A DNA stretch of 64,000 nt. Source: Paragorgia papillata (lineage: Eukaryota; Cnidaria; Anthozoa; Scleralcyonacea; Coralliidae). Positions within the stretch are counted from its first letter, which is position 1. Each line of letters opens with the position of its first letter. The notes beneath the pieces are model-generated. The model made no database searches, had not been told where the DNA came from, and worked only from the letters and a program-made list of their open reading frames with translations. Location: the NCBI GenBank assembly GCA_035771165.1, contig JAWNZC010000235.1:1-64000 (forward strand), written 5' to 3'. This document shows, piece by piece, positions 23,437 through 35,156 of this stretch. The position numbers and the translations under genes were made by a program.

Positions 23437-24557
23437 GATGTTATTAATAAACATGGGAAAATATCTGCAATTTTGCTAACATTAATTATTCTTTTCCCCC
23501 CTGTTTCTCATCAAATTTCACACTAACAGTCCTGGTGACAATTAGGGGCAGGTTCCCCCCTTGCCCCCCCCCCCCCCCCCCTCCCCACTGCTGATGCCAC
23601 AAATCACAGATGAGACTTTGTAAAAAAAATCCCAAAGCCCCCAAGTTTTAAATGCAAAGAGTTATTGGATATCTATTAAATTCAGACTTACAGTTTAATT
23701 AGAAATTTACAGCATTCAGCTAGCTACCTAACAGTTTAAATATCTGCCTACACAGTTCTACAGTTTATATTATTGAATCAATTTATAGCTATAGGTTAAA
23801 AACGATGACTAGGGCTCTGTGACAACAGTCGAATAGAATTAACGTTAGAACAATTATTTTAGCCTATTGCACTGTACTATTTTACACCACACTAAAATTT
23901 ATACACTATTTTCACCAGTACAAAAGGGAAGAGAAGAAAAACAAAGACCAAAACCCAGGTGAAACCGAAATCACTTTGCACTCGGAGTTTTTGCAAAATA
24001 CCTCAACAGTGGCTAGTGAAACAAGTTTTTTTCCATGCAAAACAAATCAAAACCAAGCCTCACGAGGTGATTCTATTCAAACAACAAGTGATCGTGAGCT
24101 GTTTCAAAGCCTTGTCAATTTCAACCAGCGAAAATGCAGAGAAGAGACATTTACAAGGGCATCAACTATACGATCTGAATAGATCTACTACATATGCATG
24201 AATGTGAAGGCAAACGGCTTACTGTACAACAACCGATTTCTTTACGCACCTCGAAATGTGCAAAAAGTTCTTTCTTCAAGCATGGTTTTGTTCGAACGTT
24301 CTTCACTCCATCGACAACTCTGAAGTAATTTTCTCGCCAGTATCAAAAGCAGTTTTGCTCCCATTTACACAAAACATAGTTCATAACCTACCTGTCCTAA
24401 CGAGAAGTAAAAATCTCTCATTCGGGAAAGAAAATACCGCTAAAACAGTGAATTAATCTTTCAGGCGAAATGCTCGCCTGACGCCGGCCATTTCCCCTGA
24501 AAGTGAATCCGTACCTCAACTACCAGCATGCATTGCGATAATGCAAATTGTCCATTG

Positions 24558-25122
24558 AATTTACAATTAATTATTATCAACCTATATTTGGTAGATCTAA
24601 AAAGACTATAAAGTATAAACACTTTAAAAAAAGACTAGGGCTACTAGGGAACAGAGGTCTGCAATTAAACCACATTTCTCTGTTTAAGCGAACTAGCCTT
24701 TTTGCACTGAATGAAGGAATGTTTGTGATACAAGTGATGTTTTGTATGCTTCCTGAAGCTACCAAGCAACCTTTCTTGTGAAGTTTTGTTTATTTGAGTT
24801 CCCTAATGAGGTCCGACAAGAAATACTGCAACCAAACAATTTAAAATTTGCATGAAATAGTCAAAGAACAGGTATGCTAAATACATTACTAAATATCAAG
24901 TGATCACTAGTTTTGTACATGCCCTTTATTAAACCCACAAAAAAGCAATTTAATAAATGGCTTGAATGAAATCATCTATAAATTAAAGCAATTATATGTA
25001 TTACAAACTATATAAACTCTCTGTTGACCACTATCAATTATATAAATATGCAGGTTTCCTACGAAGGTTCTTAACAGCAAAATGTTACTGAATTTGAATT
25101 AATTGTACGTATAGTCTAGAGT
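24558..25122. other. Non-coding interval
   Basis: AT-rich. The 77-codon frame at 24548-24781 has no recognisable motif. Confidence 0.4.
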
Positions 25123-25318
25123 GCAGATTGGAAAATGCAGAGTACAGAGTGTAGAGTGCAGAGTGCAGAGTGCAGAGTGCAGAGTGCAGAGTGCAGAGTG
25201 CAGAGTGCAGAGTGCAGAGTGCAGAGTGCAGAGTGCAGAGTGCAGAGTGCAGAGTGCAGAGTGCAGAGTGCAGAGTGCAGAGTGCAGAGTGCAGAGTGCA
25301 GAGTGCAGAGTGCTTAGT
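25123..25318. repeat. GCAGAGT heptamer satellite
   Basis: About 26 near-perfect 7-bp GCAGAGT units. At 25319 the period changes abruptly to 5 bp. Confidence 0.95.
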
Positions 25319-25673
25319 GGAGAGTGCAGTGCAGCGCAGCGCAGCGCAGTGCAGTGCAGTGCAGTGCAGTGCAGCGCAGTGCAGTGCAGTGCAGTGCAGT
25401 GCAGTGCAGTGCAGTGCAGTGCAGTGCAGTGCAGTGCAGTGCAGTGCAGTGCAGTGCAGTGCAGTGCAGTGCAGTGCAGTGCAGTGCAGTGCAGTGCAGT
25501 GCAGTGCAGTGCAGTGCAGTGCAGTGCAGTGCAGTGCAGTGCAGTGCAGTGCAGTGCAGTGCAGTGCAGTGCAGTGCAGTGCAGTGTAGTGTAGTGTAGT
25601 GTAGTGTAGTGTAGTGTAGTGTAGTGTAGTGTAGTGTAGTGTAGTGTAGTGTAGTGTAGTGTAGTGTAGTGCA
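25319..25673. repeat. GCAGC/GCAGT/GTAGT pentamer satellite
   Basis: Short GCAGC block, then about 48 perfect GCAGT units, then about 18 GTAGT units from about 25586. Borders between monomer types are sharp. The very long open frames on both strands are an effect of the pentamer. Confidence 0.95.
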
Positions 25674-26240
25674 GTGTAGAGAGTAGAGTGCAAAGTCTAG
25701 AGCGTTGAGTGCAGAGTGCTTAGTGGAGAGTACAAAGTGTAGGTTGTGGAGTGTAGAGTGCAGAGTATGGAGTGCAGATTGCTGAGTGTAGAGTTCGGAG
25801 TGCAGAGTTCAGACTTCAGAGTGCTTAGTGGAGAGTGGAAAGTACAGAGTGTGGCGTGTAGTGTAGAGTACAGGGTGTAGTGTAGAGTGTAGAGTACAGG
25901 GTGTAGTGTGGAGTGGAGAGTGCAGAGTGTAAGCTGCGGAGTGTATAGTGCAGAGTGGAAGCTGTAGAGTGGAAGCTGCAGAGTGCAAGCTGCAGAGTGC
26001 AAGCTGCAGAGTGCAAGCTGCAGAGTGCAAGCTACAGAGTGCAAGCTGCAGAGTGTAGAGTGCGGAGTACAGAGTGCAAGCTGCAGAGTGTAGACTGCAA
26101 AGTGTAGAGTGTAGAGTACATAGTGCAGAGTGTGGAGTGCAGAGAGTGTGGAGTGCAGTGAGTGTGGAGTGCAGTGAGTGTGGAGTACAGAGTGCAGAGT
26201 GTGGAGTGCAGAGAGTGTGGAGGTTTGAGAGTGCACTCAG
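25674..26240. repeat. Degenerate GCAGAGT-type satellite
   Basis: Degraded 7-bp and 14-bp units (GCAGAGTGCAAGCT, GTGGAGTGCAGAGA) continuing the heptamer array. Interrupted by the MITE at 26241-26627, after which GTGCAGAGTGTAG resumes. Confidence 0.88.
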
Positions 26241-26627
26241 CAGCCCTCGAAAACGAGGTCGGCATTCAGCAATGCCGACCTAGATGCCGACCTGTCAATC
26301 TCCAGTTCTTCTCAGTTGATGAATTACCTTTTTCGGCCGCGTATAGCAGCTCAAGAAGCCTTTGTTTTCGTTCGCATAACCCTCGCATTTAATTGATCGA
26401 GTTAAATTTGTCGATGTCAGAATTATTTAAAAAGTGCGATATATAAGGAGAAGCCAGTTAGCTGCATCAGTTGTCAGCGTTGTAATTTTTTCTTTGGTCG
26501 TAAACAACTCCATATATGGGAGTTGGTTATGCAAATGTAGAAAGTGGCCACCAAGAAATGCCGACCTAGGTCAGATTTAGGTCGGCATTTTTTTGCCGAC
26601 CTCAATTTTGACTTTTTTCGAGGGCTG
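26241..26627. mobile_element. CAGCCCTCGAAAA MITE inside the satellite
   Basis: 387 bp with inverted ends CAGCCCTCGAAAA, plus an inner pair of AGGTCGGCATT motifs repeated in both directions near both ends. The satellite continues on both sides, so it inserted into the array. No clean 8-bp duplication because the target itself is repetitive. Confidence 0.75.
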
Positions 26628-26639
26628 GTGCAGAGTGTA

Positions 26640-27600
26640 GCGTGTATAATATTGAAATATCAAAATACTCTAGGCCTAATTGTATAACATGGTATTATAA
26701 CATTAGAGTACTAAAGTGTTATAGTATTAGGGCTTATGAAATTTAATTTATAGTTTTAACATTACTCTTTTACTATTTTATTATAGGTTTGCAGAACTGC
26801 GTGAAGTGAAAAAAAAGGAACGTGATATCTAAAACGATTTATGTTTTATTTACGCTATAGAACAGATTAATTGATTAACAAAAATTAATGCCAAGAAACG
26901 AACTATTAAATTACGAAGGTTAAAGATAGTATATTACTTTCTCTGGCGACGTTACGTATGCGAGACAATCAATAGATTGCCAATTCTCACTGAGATCATT
27001 AATTACCAATTATATATTATAGACTATTTATTCGCGCGCCTTTACAGTAATACCCTTGATTTGTAAAAATAAAATTTATCAACCTTAAGTTATATTTTGT
27101 ATGTGTTTTTGAATTTAACACACAATTTGTGTGTGTTGTTGAGTGTTTTACTTTGTTCTCTCAGATCACACATTTCGACGTGTTGTTTCTTGGCGTGATG
27201 TTTATTTTGGTGTGTTGCTTATTTTGGTGTGTTGTTTACTATGGTTGTTTCTTGACGTGTTTTTTCCTGATGTGTTTTTTCTTGACGTGTTGTGTTGTTT
27301 TTGATATGTGTTGTTTCTAGATGTGTTGTTGCTTGACGTGTTATTTTCTTGACGTGTTCGGTTGCCTGACGTGTTGTTTCTTGATGTGTGACCAGTAAGA
27401 CTCGCCTGGCGTGTTCCTACAACACACTAACGTTGACAACACGCCAAAACCGTGTTCAACACGCTTTTGGCGTATCAACTGAGAGGAAAAAACGGCGTGT
27501 TGTTTTGATAATGAAAAACACGCTAAATGTAGTGTAGTTGTAATGTAGTGTAGTTGCTTCACTGAAATCGCTTCGATGCCAAGGCAAGGCAGAAAGTAAA
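26640..27600. other. Non-coding interval with GTGTTG-rich degenerate repeat
   Basis: 27120-27420 is a loose tandem of TTTCTTGACGTGTTG-like units. 27420-27540 carries inverted ACACGCC/GGCGTGT motifs. No gene recognised. Confidence 0.5.
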
Positions 27601-27614
27601 AAAAACAACCGGAA

Positions 27615-27853
27615 GATCATTTTAACTCTAAAAACGGGGTTAATTTAACTCCACAATTTGCCGAGTTAAATTGACTCTTAATTTAGGGTTATTTTGAATT
27701 ATAAATTAGGGATTAAATTAACTCTACACGCGTAGGGCTAATTTAATCCCCAAAAGAGGGATCAAATTTAACCCCCAAAATCGGCTTATTCTGTACCTTT
27801 TTTTTTGACCCCCGTTTTGGAGTTAATTCAACTCCTTGAAAATAACAGTGTGG
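27615..27853. mobile_element. MITE fragment, second copy of the 20026 family
   Basis: Repeated TTAACTC/GAGTTAA motifs and a right end that is the inverse of ACACTGTTATTTTCAAGGAG. Related to 20026-20290 in inverted orientation. Confidence 0.5.
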
Positions 27854-27877
27854 AAAAACGATTTCCGGTTGAATATA

Positions 27878-28210
27878 AGTTCCTCTAAATTATTGCATGT
27901 TTGTAAACAGGTGCTAGAAATTGGCCAAATTGCATTCGACTTGAGTCAGTCTACTTCGAAAGCACATAAAGATCCCGATTTGTCCCTAGCATAGTACTTC
28001 CAAAATCGTTTGAATTTGCTTGATTTCACAGTCCTTATAGTCGTTTACAGGTTGTTTACATATACACAAATGCACGATTTAGGAAATTAAATTCTAAAGA
28101 ACTCAGATCAATGACCTGAATAAAGAGAAACACCAGCCTAGTCCCGTCGTTCTAAAGCACGCGCGTATTTGATGAGACTGGTACCTAGGTCTGACGTCAC
28201 CGCCCAAGGA
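27878..28210. repeat. Direct repeat, left copy
   Basis: About 330 bp from GTTGAATATAAGTT to TGACGTCACCGCYCAAGG, repeated in the same orientation at 29672-30012 with scattered substitutions and small indels. The pair brackets about 1.46 kb, an LTR-like arrangement, but no primer-binding or gag/pol similarity was seen. Confidence 0.75.
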
Positions 28211-29671
28211 ATAGCAGGAAATTTTGACTGCGCATGCGTCGCGTGAGTTGTCGTGGGGAGTCTGGGGACTTCAAAAACATAAACAAAGATGGCGGTAAAT
28301 GTTTCCCCCCACAACCCTTATGGCCTTATTTCCCCCAGAAAAAGGTGTGTATAGTTTGTAAAATGGCTAGTGAAAGGACACTGGAAACAGGCAGAAGCAG
28401 CATCCCACAACGTGAAGAAATAGAAAGATATTTTAGTGAATCGTACGATATTAAATTGGGTGTCAACGACTTGAGTACGTTGTGGTCAACATGCCGTGGC
28501 TTCAAATGCACGCAGTTTAATTGAGCTTAAAACCCCATTTCTACAATTTTTAGAACAAAAAAGTGTCGTTAAAATTGAAGAAAATCAACTAAAGACTGAC
28601 AATCGGTAAAAATATTTTGTGGCGATAGGGCAGATTTTGCAGTATATCATTTTAAACAGATCAATGGAGACTTTCAACTAACGATAACAAAACAAGAAAG
28701 CAAACAAGGCAAAATTGCTCCAAAGAAACCTACTTGATTCTAGGCTTTTTTAGCGTAACGAAGAAATTTATCATTCAAGAGAATGCTAATCCTCAATATA
28801 GCCCTCACCAAGGTTGGTTTTCGCCAGTAGGTGACCGCTTATTTCAAGTACCTTGATACGTAAACTTTCACTAGATGCACAGATCATGGGCCAATTTTCT
28901 ATACATTCTACAATTTTGCAAAGGCCGATTCCTTCTTAGATACGAAGAATAATATGTAACAACAACATATTGGCAATAAAATTTTGAGGCACAAGAAAAA
29001 ATTTTAGTTAACGGTCAACAAGTGCTTTTCAACATGGCGCACCATTTTCGAACATTTACAAGCCCGGCAATAGCTTCTTTCCACGATCTTTCGACAATAC
29101 TCTAAAACATGAACATTAGAAAGAACAAAAACATGACTTGATATTAAAAAAACGTTTTCACTTACCTTTTTCATTAATTATGGCCAAACAGCCAAAGAAC
29201 AACTGTCTTGTTGATGGTAGCAGTCAGATCACATCGAATAAACACAAGGGTAAAAGTTTGCCGTTCTGTATGGCCAAATACGGAAGAAACACTGATCATT
29301 TCCTTATAAGAAAATCCGGCGTGATAATATCACCAATTCTTACGTCTTGGATGTTAAATCTACGAACTCGTTTGTACCGATCTCGCTCTACCATTTTCTC
29401 TCTTCCCGCTGCTCTTTCCAACCTCGAAATTCAGCTTGTGTCAAACTTTGAAGAATTTCACTTCGGTAAAACAATTTCTTTGTACTTCAGTAGGATGAAC
29501 TAGCTGCTACATCACGTCTTCACTTTATATTCGAAAGATCAAGAAACACGAGAAATCCAGCTCATCAGAGCAACTGCAATGAAGCACCTTCGCAAAAACA
29601 ATTCGCACGCACAGAATTTGTCAACAGCTTCCCAAAGTCCCGCGATATTTTTACTCAGCGCAGACTATAAG
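28211..29671. other. Interval between the direct repeats
   Basis: Contains an open frame at 28234-28524 with an internal ATG context (MASERTLETGRSSIPQREE) and another at 29138-29503. Neither shows a known domain. May be a first exon of an unrecognised gene or the remnant interior of a non-autonomous element. Confidence 0.35.
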
Positions 29672-30012
29672 TTGAATATAAGTTGTTCTTTCCTCTAAAT
29701 TATGGTATGTTTGTAAACAGGTGCTAGAAATTGGCCAAATTGCATTTGGCATGAGTCAGTCTACTTCGAAACCACATAAAGATCCTGATTTGTCCCTAGT
29801 ACTTCCAAAATCGTTTGAACTTGCTTGATTTCACAGTCCTTATAGTCATTTACAGGTTGTTTACATATACACAAATGCACGATTTAGGAAATTAAATTCT
29901 AAACTAAGATCAATGACCTGAATAATGAGAAACACCAGCCTAGTCTCGTCGTTCTAAAGCACTCGCGTATTTGATGAGACTGGTACCTAGGTCTGACGTC
30001 ACCGCTCAAGGT
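29672..30012. repeat. Direct repeat, right copy
   Basis: Same sequence and orientation as 27878-28210. Confidence 0.75.
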
Positions 30013-31635
30013 GCTCTAGAACGCCTAGCAGATTTCAGTATTTTCAAGATGGCAGTATTTTATACACTTGACAAGGTTAAAACACAAATTGTTTACGCTT
30101 GACATACCTTCAATAGGAAAGAGATGGTAAACCATATGTAACATTTAAACAAGCATGTTTTAAGAGCTCATCACCTTCGATATCTTCTGTACTTCGTAAA
30201 AATATTCGTTGTAATAACTTACCAATGTTAACGATTCAAATTTAAATACACACGACATTACAAAATGCGAAATACAACAAAATCACAGGTCAAGTGGTGT
30301 AAATATTAATATCATATAACAAGCTTGATTTCAGCACAGATCGAGGTCAAGCAGGTTCTTAGTCATTAGGTTGGAACAAGTAATAAAACAAATCAAAATT
30401 ACTTGGTTTTGCGGCCGTTGAAAATATTTTCTTTTACGAGCAGGACGGGGTCTGGTGACCATTACTGAAATCTGCTAGGCTCTCTGTCCAGCATATTCTC
30501 TCATCTCGAAATGATGATTACCGTTAATTGTGAAATATCTTATAGAATTAACAATAATCATCATTTTTAAAAAAGAATACCCTACCCCCAAACCCCCAAC
30601 CCGACCCCCACCTCTAAACCTGACCCTAAACTTCACCACAAACCCCCCTGGAAACCCTGAATCTAACTACCCCCCGTTGGACCTAAACCTAACCACAACC
30701 CTCCGGGAAAAAAAGACCCACCTCTCAGACCCCGACAAATATATAACCGGCGAATAGCCGCTGACGCGTAGGCCTGTCCACAAGTTGCTCGGCAACTTTT
30801 CGGCAACTTTTCCTGGTACGAGCAACTTTTCCTGGTACGAGCAACTTTTGTTTCACCTGGCAACTTTTCCAGCTTTAAGCAACTTTTTTGAAAATTTCAA
30901 AAATGTTGCTCTGTTATTCAGCAATTTTACTAATTTTATGGAAATTATCCATTACTTGAATAAATGTCCGTGCAGGAATGCTAAATATTTAGGTTTTTGT
31001 TGTTTTCCACTTTCCAGTCCAGTGTATAAATACTAGATAGTGTGGTATTATTAATACGCCGAATCAAAAGCCCGGTGGGGGAAATTGATACCGGGGTCCG
31101 GGGATTGTTGATGTTCTCACCGTGACGGAGAGCGGCGGCACAAATGAACCTACATTTCTGGTGATGGTTTATTCATATACCTTTAAAGTGGTACCAGAGT
31201 ATGAAAAATTGGGTGTCGATTTTTCCCCATAAAATTAAAGTTTAGCACCAAATAAGTAAACTCACTTAATATTAAAGCCAAATAATAAATAAATATAAGT
31301 CTTCAAATTTTGAGTTTCTTTTCACTAATTCTCCGAATGTTTTCTCGAGAAATAAACCACTGTAGAAGCTATCAAACATACTGGAAGAAAGATAATTCAT
31401 CTGGCTACAACATACGTACAGTTTATCCGACTAAATAGCTTAGTTTTCTTAAAAAAGGGAAATACCGAACATGTCCAACACGAACTAGAGATTCTTAGGT
31501 ATCGGTCAGCGACCTTCACCATTGGCAAAAGGACCCATAAATGCCGCCATTTTGAAAACGATTTTGGGGACACTTTTCCTAACTCAAAGGTAATAGGAGC
31601 ACGCAGTTATATATATAGGTCAGTGCTTGGAACTC
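30013..31635. other. Non-coding interval
   Basis: 30575-30740 is C-rich on the top strand (CCTAACC/CCTAAACC-like, not a clean telomere repeat). 30790-30880 has four GGCAACTTTTCC-type copies. No gene recognised. Confidence 0.45.
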
Positions 31636-31747
31636 TGACAGAATAAGAACTGAGCAGAAGCGCCACTCGGGGTGCGAAGTGTCGCCGTTTTTCAGTGCGC
31701 ATGAGCGAGGTCTGCGAAGCTCGCAGCCAGTAAACCTCAGCCAGGTC
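31636..31747. mobile_element. Left arm (part) of foldback element split by the Polinton
   Basis: Reads inwards CAGAATAAGAACTGAGCAG ... CGCAGCCAGTAAACCTCAGC, then CAGGTC. The same sequence occurs inverted at about 60286-60420, where it runs without a break into CAGGTCAACAAGGAGTG. The rest of this arm continues after the Polinton at 58474. Confidence 0.78.
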
Positions 31748-31941
31748 AGTAGATGACCCCCCCCCCCCCCCCCATATACCGTCCGAAGGGATGCCGCCTC
31801 ATTAATATTCAGCATGACTCACGCATGACTCACGAATGACTCACGCATGACTCACGCATGACTCACGCCTGTGACAGAATAATAGGATAAGTTTGGACAA
31901 GACTGGGGTAATTAGTGCGCATGAAAGCTATATAAGCTCGG
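31748..31941 (+). repeat. Polinton left terminal inverted repeat
   Basis: Matches 58307-58473 inverted. Differences: a longer C run (about 31757-31773) and two extra 11-bp repeat copies on this side. Similarity ends just after the TATA element. Confidence 0.92.
31815..31941 (+). promoter_or_regulatory. Left TIR promoter: five TGACTCA sites and a TATA box
   Basis: TGACTCA at 31815, 31826, 31837, 31848 and 31859, each 11 bp apart in an ATGACTCACGM unit, then TATATAAG at 31929-31936. TGACTCA is the consensus AP-1 (bZIP) site. The mirror-image arrangement sits upstream of the polymerase gene in the right TIR. Regulation by bZIP factors is inference. Confidence 0.6.
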
Positions 31942-31969
31942 AGCTGAGCTATAATCACTACGATTTTAG

Positions 31970-32242
31970 GATTACACCTGGTCTGGTCGGCTAAGTTCGT
32001 TGGACGATTCTACACTTGTTCGAGACTTTAGAGAAGGATTGGAACGTTTGTTGAAAGCATTAGAAAATCTACAGTCGGACTGAATACAACTCACGGCGTC
32101 ACAAATCAGCCAAATTCCTCCCATCGGCCTTGAATGCGCGCCGAGTTTTAGGGTACTTGGTGTCAGCGGCTTATCGCCAAAAATGTCGCCAAAGAAGTCG
32201 CTCGTAAATGCTCTACCTTTAGCCAACACAATGGAAGTATAA
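31970..32242 (+). pseudogene. Left-arm Polinton gene remnant
   Basis: Just inside the left TIR promoter. A 90-codon frame, opened after an acceptor-like TTTTAG at 31964-31969, runs to a TAA at 32240 with a single in-frame TGA at 32081. It encodes LDDSTLVRDFREGLERLLKAL, and after the stop IPPIGLECAP..LGVSGLSPKM. Coding-like composition on both sides of one stop suggests a nonsense-mutated last exon. No family recognised. A shorter frame on the opposite strand is judged a shadow. Confidence 0.42.
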
Positions 32243-33599
32243 GTTATTTATGAAACTTTTGTAGCTGGAAATGCAACTTATAAATAAAATATTAAACGTT
32301 TTTTCCCTCTGAGCTGCAATTGAGCGTTTTCTCACCATATTTCCCTTTGATATTGCACATTTTATGATGCGAGTATTACGTCAGTATTCGATTTTAACGG
32401 GCGAACTAAAAGACGGACGACAACATTAGTTGTCGATATTTTTAGCGAAATACTGTCGCATTTATCTCCCTTTTGTCGATTGCGAATATAGGAGCTGTGC
32501 CAAGAGAAATAGCCAATGTTGTGATTTTTTTACAGTTTTCTCGCCAATGAACGTGCAAAAGATGAAGGCTTTAGGGCAAACACAAATTTTGTCTAAGCCA
32601 AAATGAGCGCAAAGTTTTAAACTACTGAATTATTCATGTTGAATGAAACGTTGTCAAGGTAAACGTCGCTTTTAAATACGTATTTTTGTTGTACATGTTG
32701 GTGTCCGCCATCTTGAAAATTCCCTTGTACTTCCGCGGCGGTAGTCTTCGTCAAGTGAGCATTAAATGATCAAAGAACGATTATCATCGTGGAAAATGTA
32801 TAAAATCTCCCAAAGACAGAGTTTTGAAAGTATTGACGAAAATGAGTGGTTTGTCTGAAGAAGAAAGAGCTAAAGACGTGTCATAGAAATGAATTTGTGA
32901 ATATTTAATAGCTTGACCAACGTAATAGCGGGAAGAAACCTTTAGCTTTGCCAAATCCATCTATCCCGCGAAGTAGAAAAATATTCCATTTCGATAACTG
33001 CCGAAGCTCAAAGGCAAGCGCGTACAAATATATAATTATATAGTGTTGTTTGAACATTGGTATATAGTGTATATATTCTAAGGAAACTTGACTGAAATTC
33101 TCCAGTTTTAAAATATGTTGCTAATGATTTGTTATCAGTGTATTCTTAACTTATGTGACGAAAACGAAACGTTTGCAGTAAGTCAAAATATATCCAGTTC
33201 CACATGTGTGCCTTTAAAGATTAAATTAAATAAATGCTTAACATATTTGAATTGAATTTTGAAACATGTACCCTGTGAACTTTTGAATTTATTTCCAAAT
33301 TTTACAATTATGTACATAAATTTTACAATACTCAATAGAATTTACCCTCCTCCCTCCCTGTAATAAAAAAAAATTCTCAATATAAAAGACATGGTATAGA
33401 CATACCATCCAATGTGTGCTGGGGGTGTAAGTGGGTCTGTTTCAGCTGCCATGTCAAGCAACAGTGACCCTGGACTCAAGGAAAGTGGATGTTGGAATTC
33501 ATTTGGGCTCATTGTAATTAGTTCTTTCATTTACTATTTCGGACAAATGTTTCTTTCCTCCCCCCCTCTCTATGCACACACACACACACACACACACAC

Positions 33600-33647
<48 letters not shown>

Positions 33648-35145
33648 GATGTACATCCTCGTATAAACAAATTGTACCTGACATATACAAGCACAATGCT
33701 TTAATAGCAACTACTAGGATTTGTATTTTGCCCAGGAAAAACTCACCATGTAATTATAGGAATTATACAGGAAAAATTAGGGTACAATACTACAATTATA
33801 ACACTTGTGTTTTGCTTCCAATTTCAAACATGTACAGTTTAATACCCAAAAATATTATAGTTAAAGACCTGTACAGTTGCCTATAAAGTATTATAATTCA
33901 TTATAGAGTATGAATACCCCAAATCAAAACAACCAATAATTTTTGAATGATTATTTTGAGTACTGAGCTATTATTGTCTTGCTCAAAGTGGACTGTTCTT
34001 TAGAGATTCAATATATAGTGACATTTTACAGTAAAGGAAGTTATTAAAGCATGGTTTTTGGATATAGCCTTAAGAGCTAGCAGACAGCATAGTTGTTCAG
34101 CTGAAAGGCACAATCATGGACAACACATTGGATCCACAAGCAATACATCTGCAAGACCATATGATCAAACCGATATTCCTCTGGATCTTACATCTATATG
34201 GAAACAATGTTTTAATACTGTTGTATTAAAAGTACAATACATTATTGCATTATTTGGAGCAGGCTGGGCCACTGGGGTTGTTTACCACAAAGACCCGAGT
34301 ATGGATAATTTAATGAGTCTATTTCAATATATGCATGGGAACCCTGGCCTTTTTGCACTGAAACCATAAAGCATTGCCCTGGAAAGTCATTTCACTAGCT
34401 AACAGCTGATTTTGGTCAACTGATAAGAATATTTTTCTGGATATCTACTGCAGTCCAGGCAAGGTTTTAACAGTTATGACACTTATAATTATTAAAACAC
34501 CTGGCCATACAAGTTTAATACAACAAAATTCACTGTACTACAGTAGATATTTATACATGTATGGTGACAAAGAGAATACAAATTAACAGTTAATCAATCC
34601 CTGCAACGTTAAAATCTCCAATGTCATTATTATGATAGTTCTGTTTGTAAATTAAAACTTATCTCGACTGTCTCTGGCTCAATTTCTGGCTCAATTTAAA
34701 CAAAATAGTAAAAGAGCTCTTCTCCAGCTCCTACACCAACTGCCCAGCAACATCACCGAACGAGTGTTCCTCGAATTAACAAATTTCGGTTTACCATCAC
34801 ACTTTAGTTGATTCTCAAATTTTGCTGTAATACAATTTTCCCCACTGAATCTTGCTGAAGAAAAGATCAGATCTTGATTGTCGAAAATCCAGTGCTGACG
34901 TCCGAAGAGATAGTTCCCCATAGGTTCTACGCAACACACAAATATACTTCGTCAAATCCATCGGAATTGTAGTGGAAAAGTCTTATCGCTTGACTGATGT
35001 GCTTGAGGAATGAGGAAGAATACGAGCGTGGCGCTCAATCGCTCATATATAGTTTGTATTATCTGCTTCTTGTCGAGCGTATTACCAACTGTTAATTCAG
35101 GCGACTTTCGGACGTCCGAATGTGTTGAAACCACGATTCTCTGAC
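32243..35145. other. Remainder of Polinton left arm
   Basis: No Polinton core gene recognised in 2.9 kb. A CA microsatellite lies at 33575-33645. Open frames at 34058-34369 (+), 34691-34939 (-) and 34952-35134 (-) lack known motifs. 32695-32890 looks like a gene start (GCCATCTTG context, short ATG frame MSGLSEEERAKD) but ends quickly. Could hold decayed accessory genes or other nested insertions. Confidence 0.4.
33575..33645. repeat. CA microsatellite
   Basis: About 70 bp of CA with one slip near 33600. Confidence 0.95.
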
Positions 35146-35156
35146 GGCTATCTTTA

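Larger units (their letters stand above)
21103..24557. mobile_element. Long-inverted-repeat element, 3.45 kb
   Basis: Arms 21103-21920 and 23690-24557 are about 95% identical inverted copies by eye; the outer ends read CAATGGACAATTTGCATTA. Both arms carry the same open frames (80 and 66 codons) reading towards the element ends, with no recognised domain. The centre holds a possible transposase HTH remnant (22404-22661), poly-G (22836-22853), poly-C (23565-23582) and a hAT MITE (23002-23436). Probably a DNA transposon with long TIRs whose transposase has decayed. Confidence 0.72.

Noticed and set aside
25085..25693. Long open frames (up to 202 codons) of periodic peptide
   Set aside because: Stop-free translations of 5-bp and 7-bp satellites, open on both strands and in several frames; no coding signal.
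28234..28524. Possible host first exon
   Set aside because: No domain, no convincing donor and no downstream exon; described only as part of the interval.
29138..29503. 121-codon plus-strand frame
   Set aside because: No motif; both strands partly open; lies between direct repeats.
30575..30745. Interstitial telomere repeat
   Set aside because: CCTAAACC/CCTAACC-like motifs are irregular and never form tandem TTAGGG-type hexamers.
31972..32229. Minus-strand 85-codon frame inside the Polinton left arm
   Set aside because: The plus strand there reads as a better coding sequence with one stop, under the TIR promoter; the minus frame is a likely shadow.
33499..33886. His/Thr and Cys/Val repeat frames
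   Set aside because: CA microsatellite.
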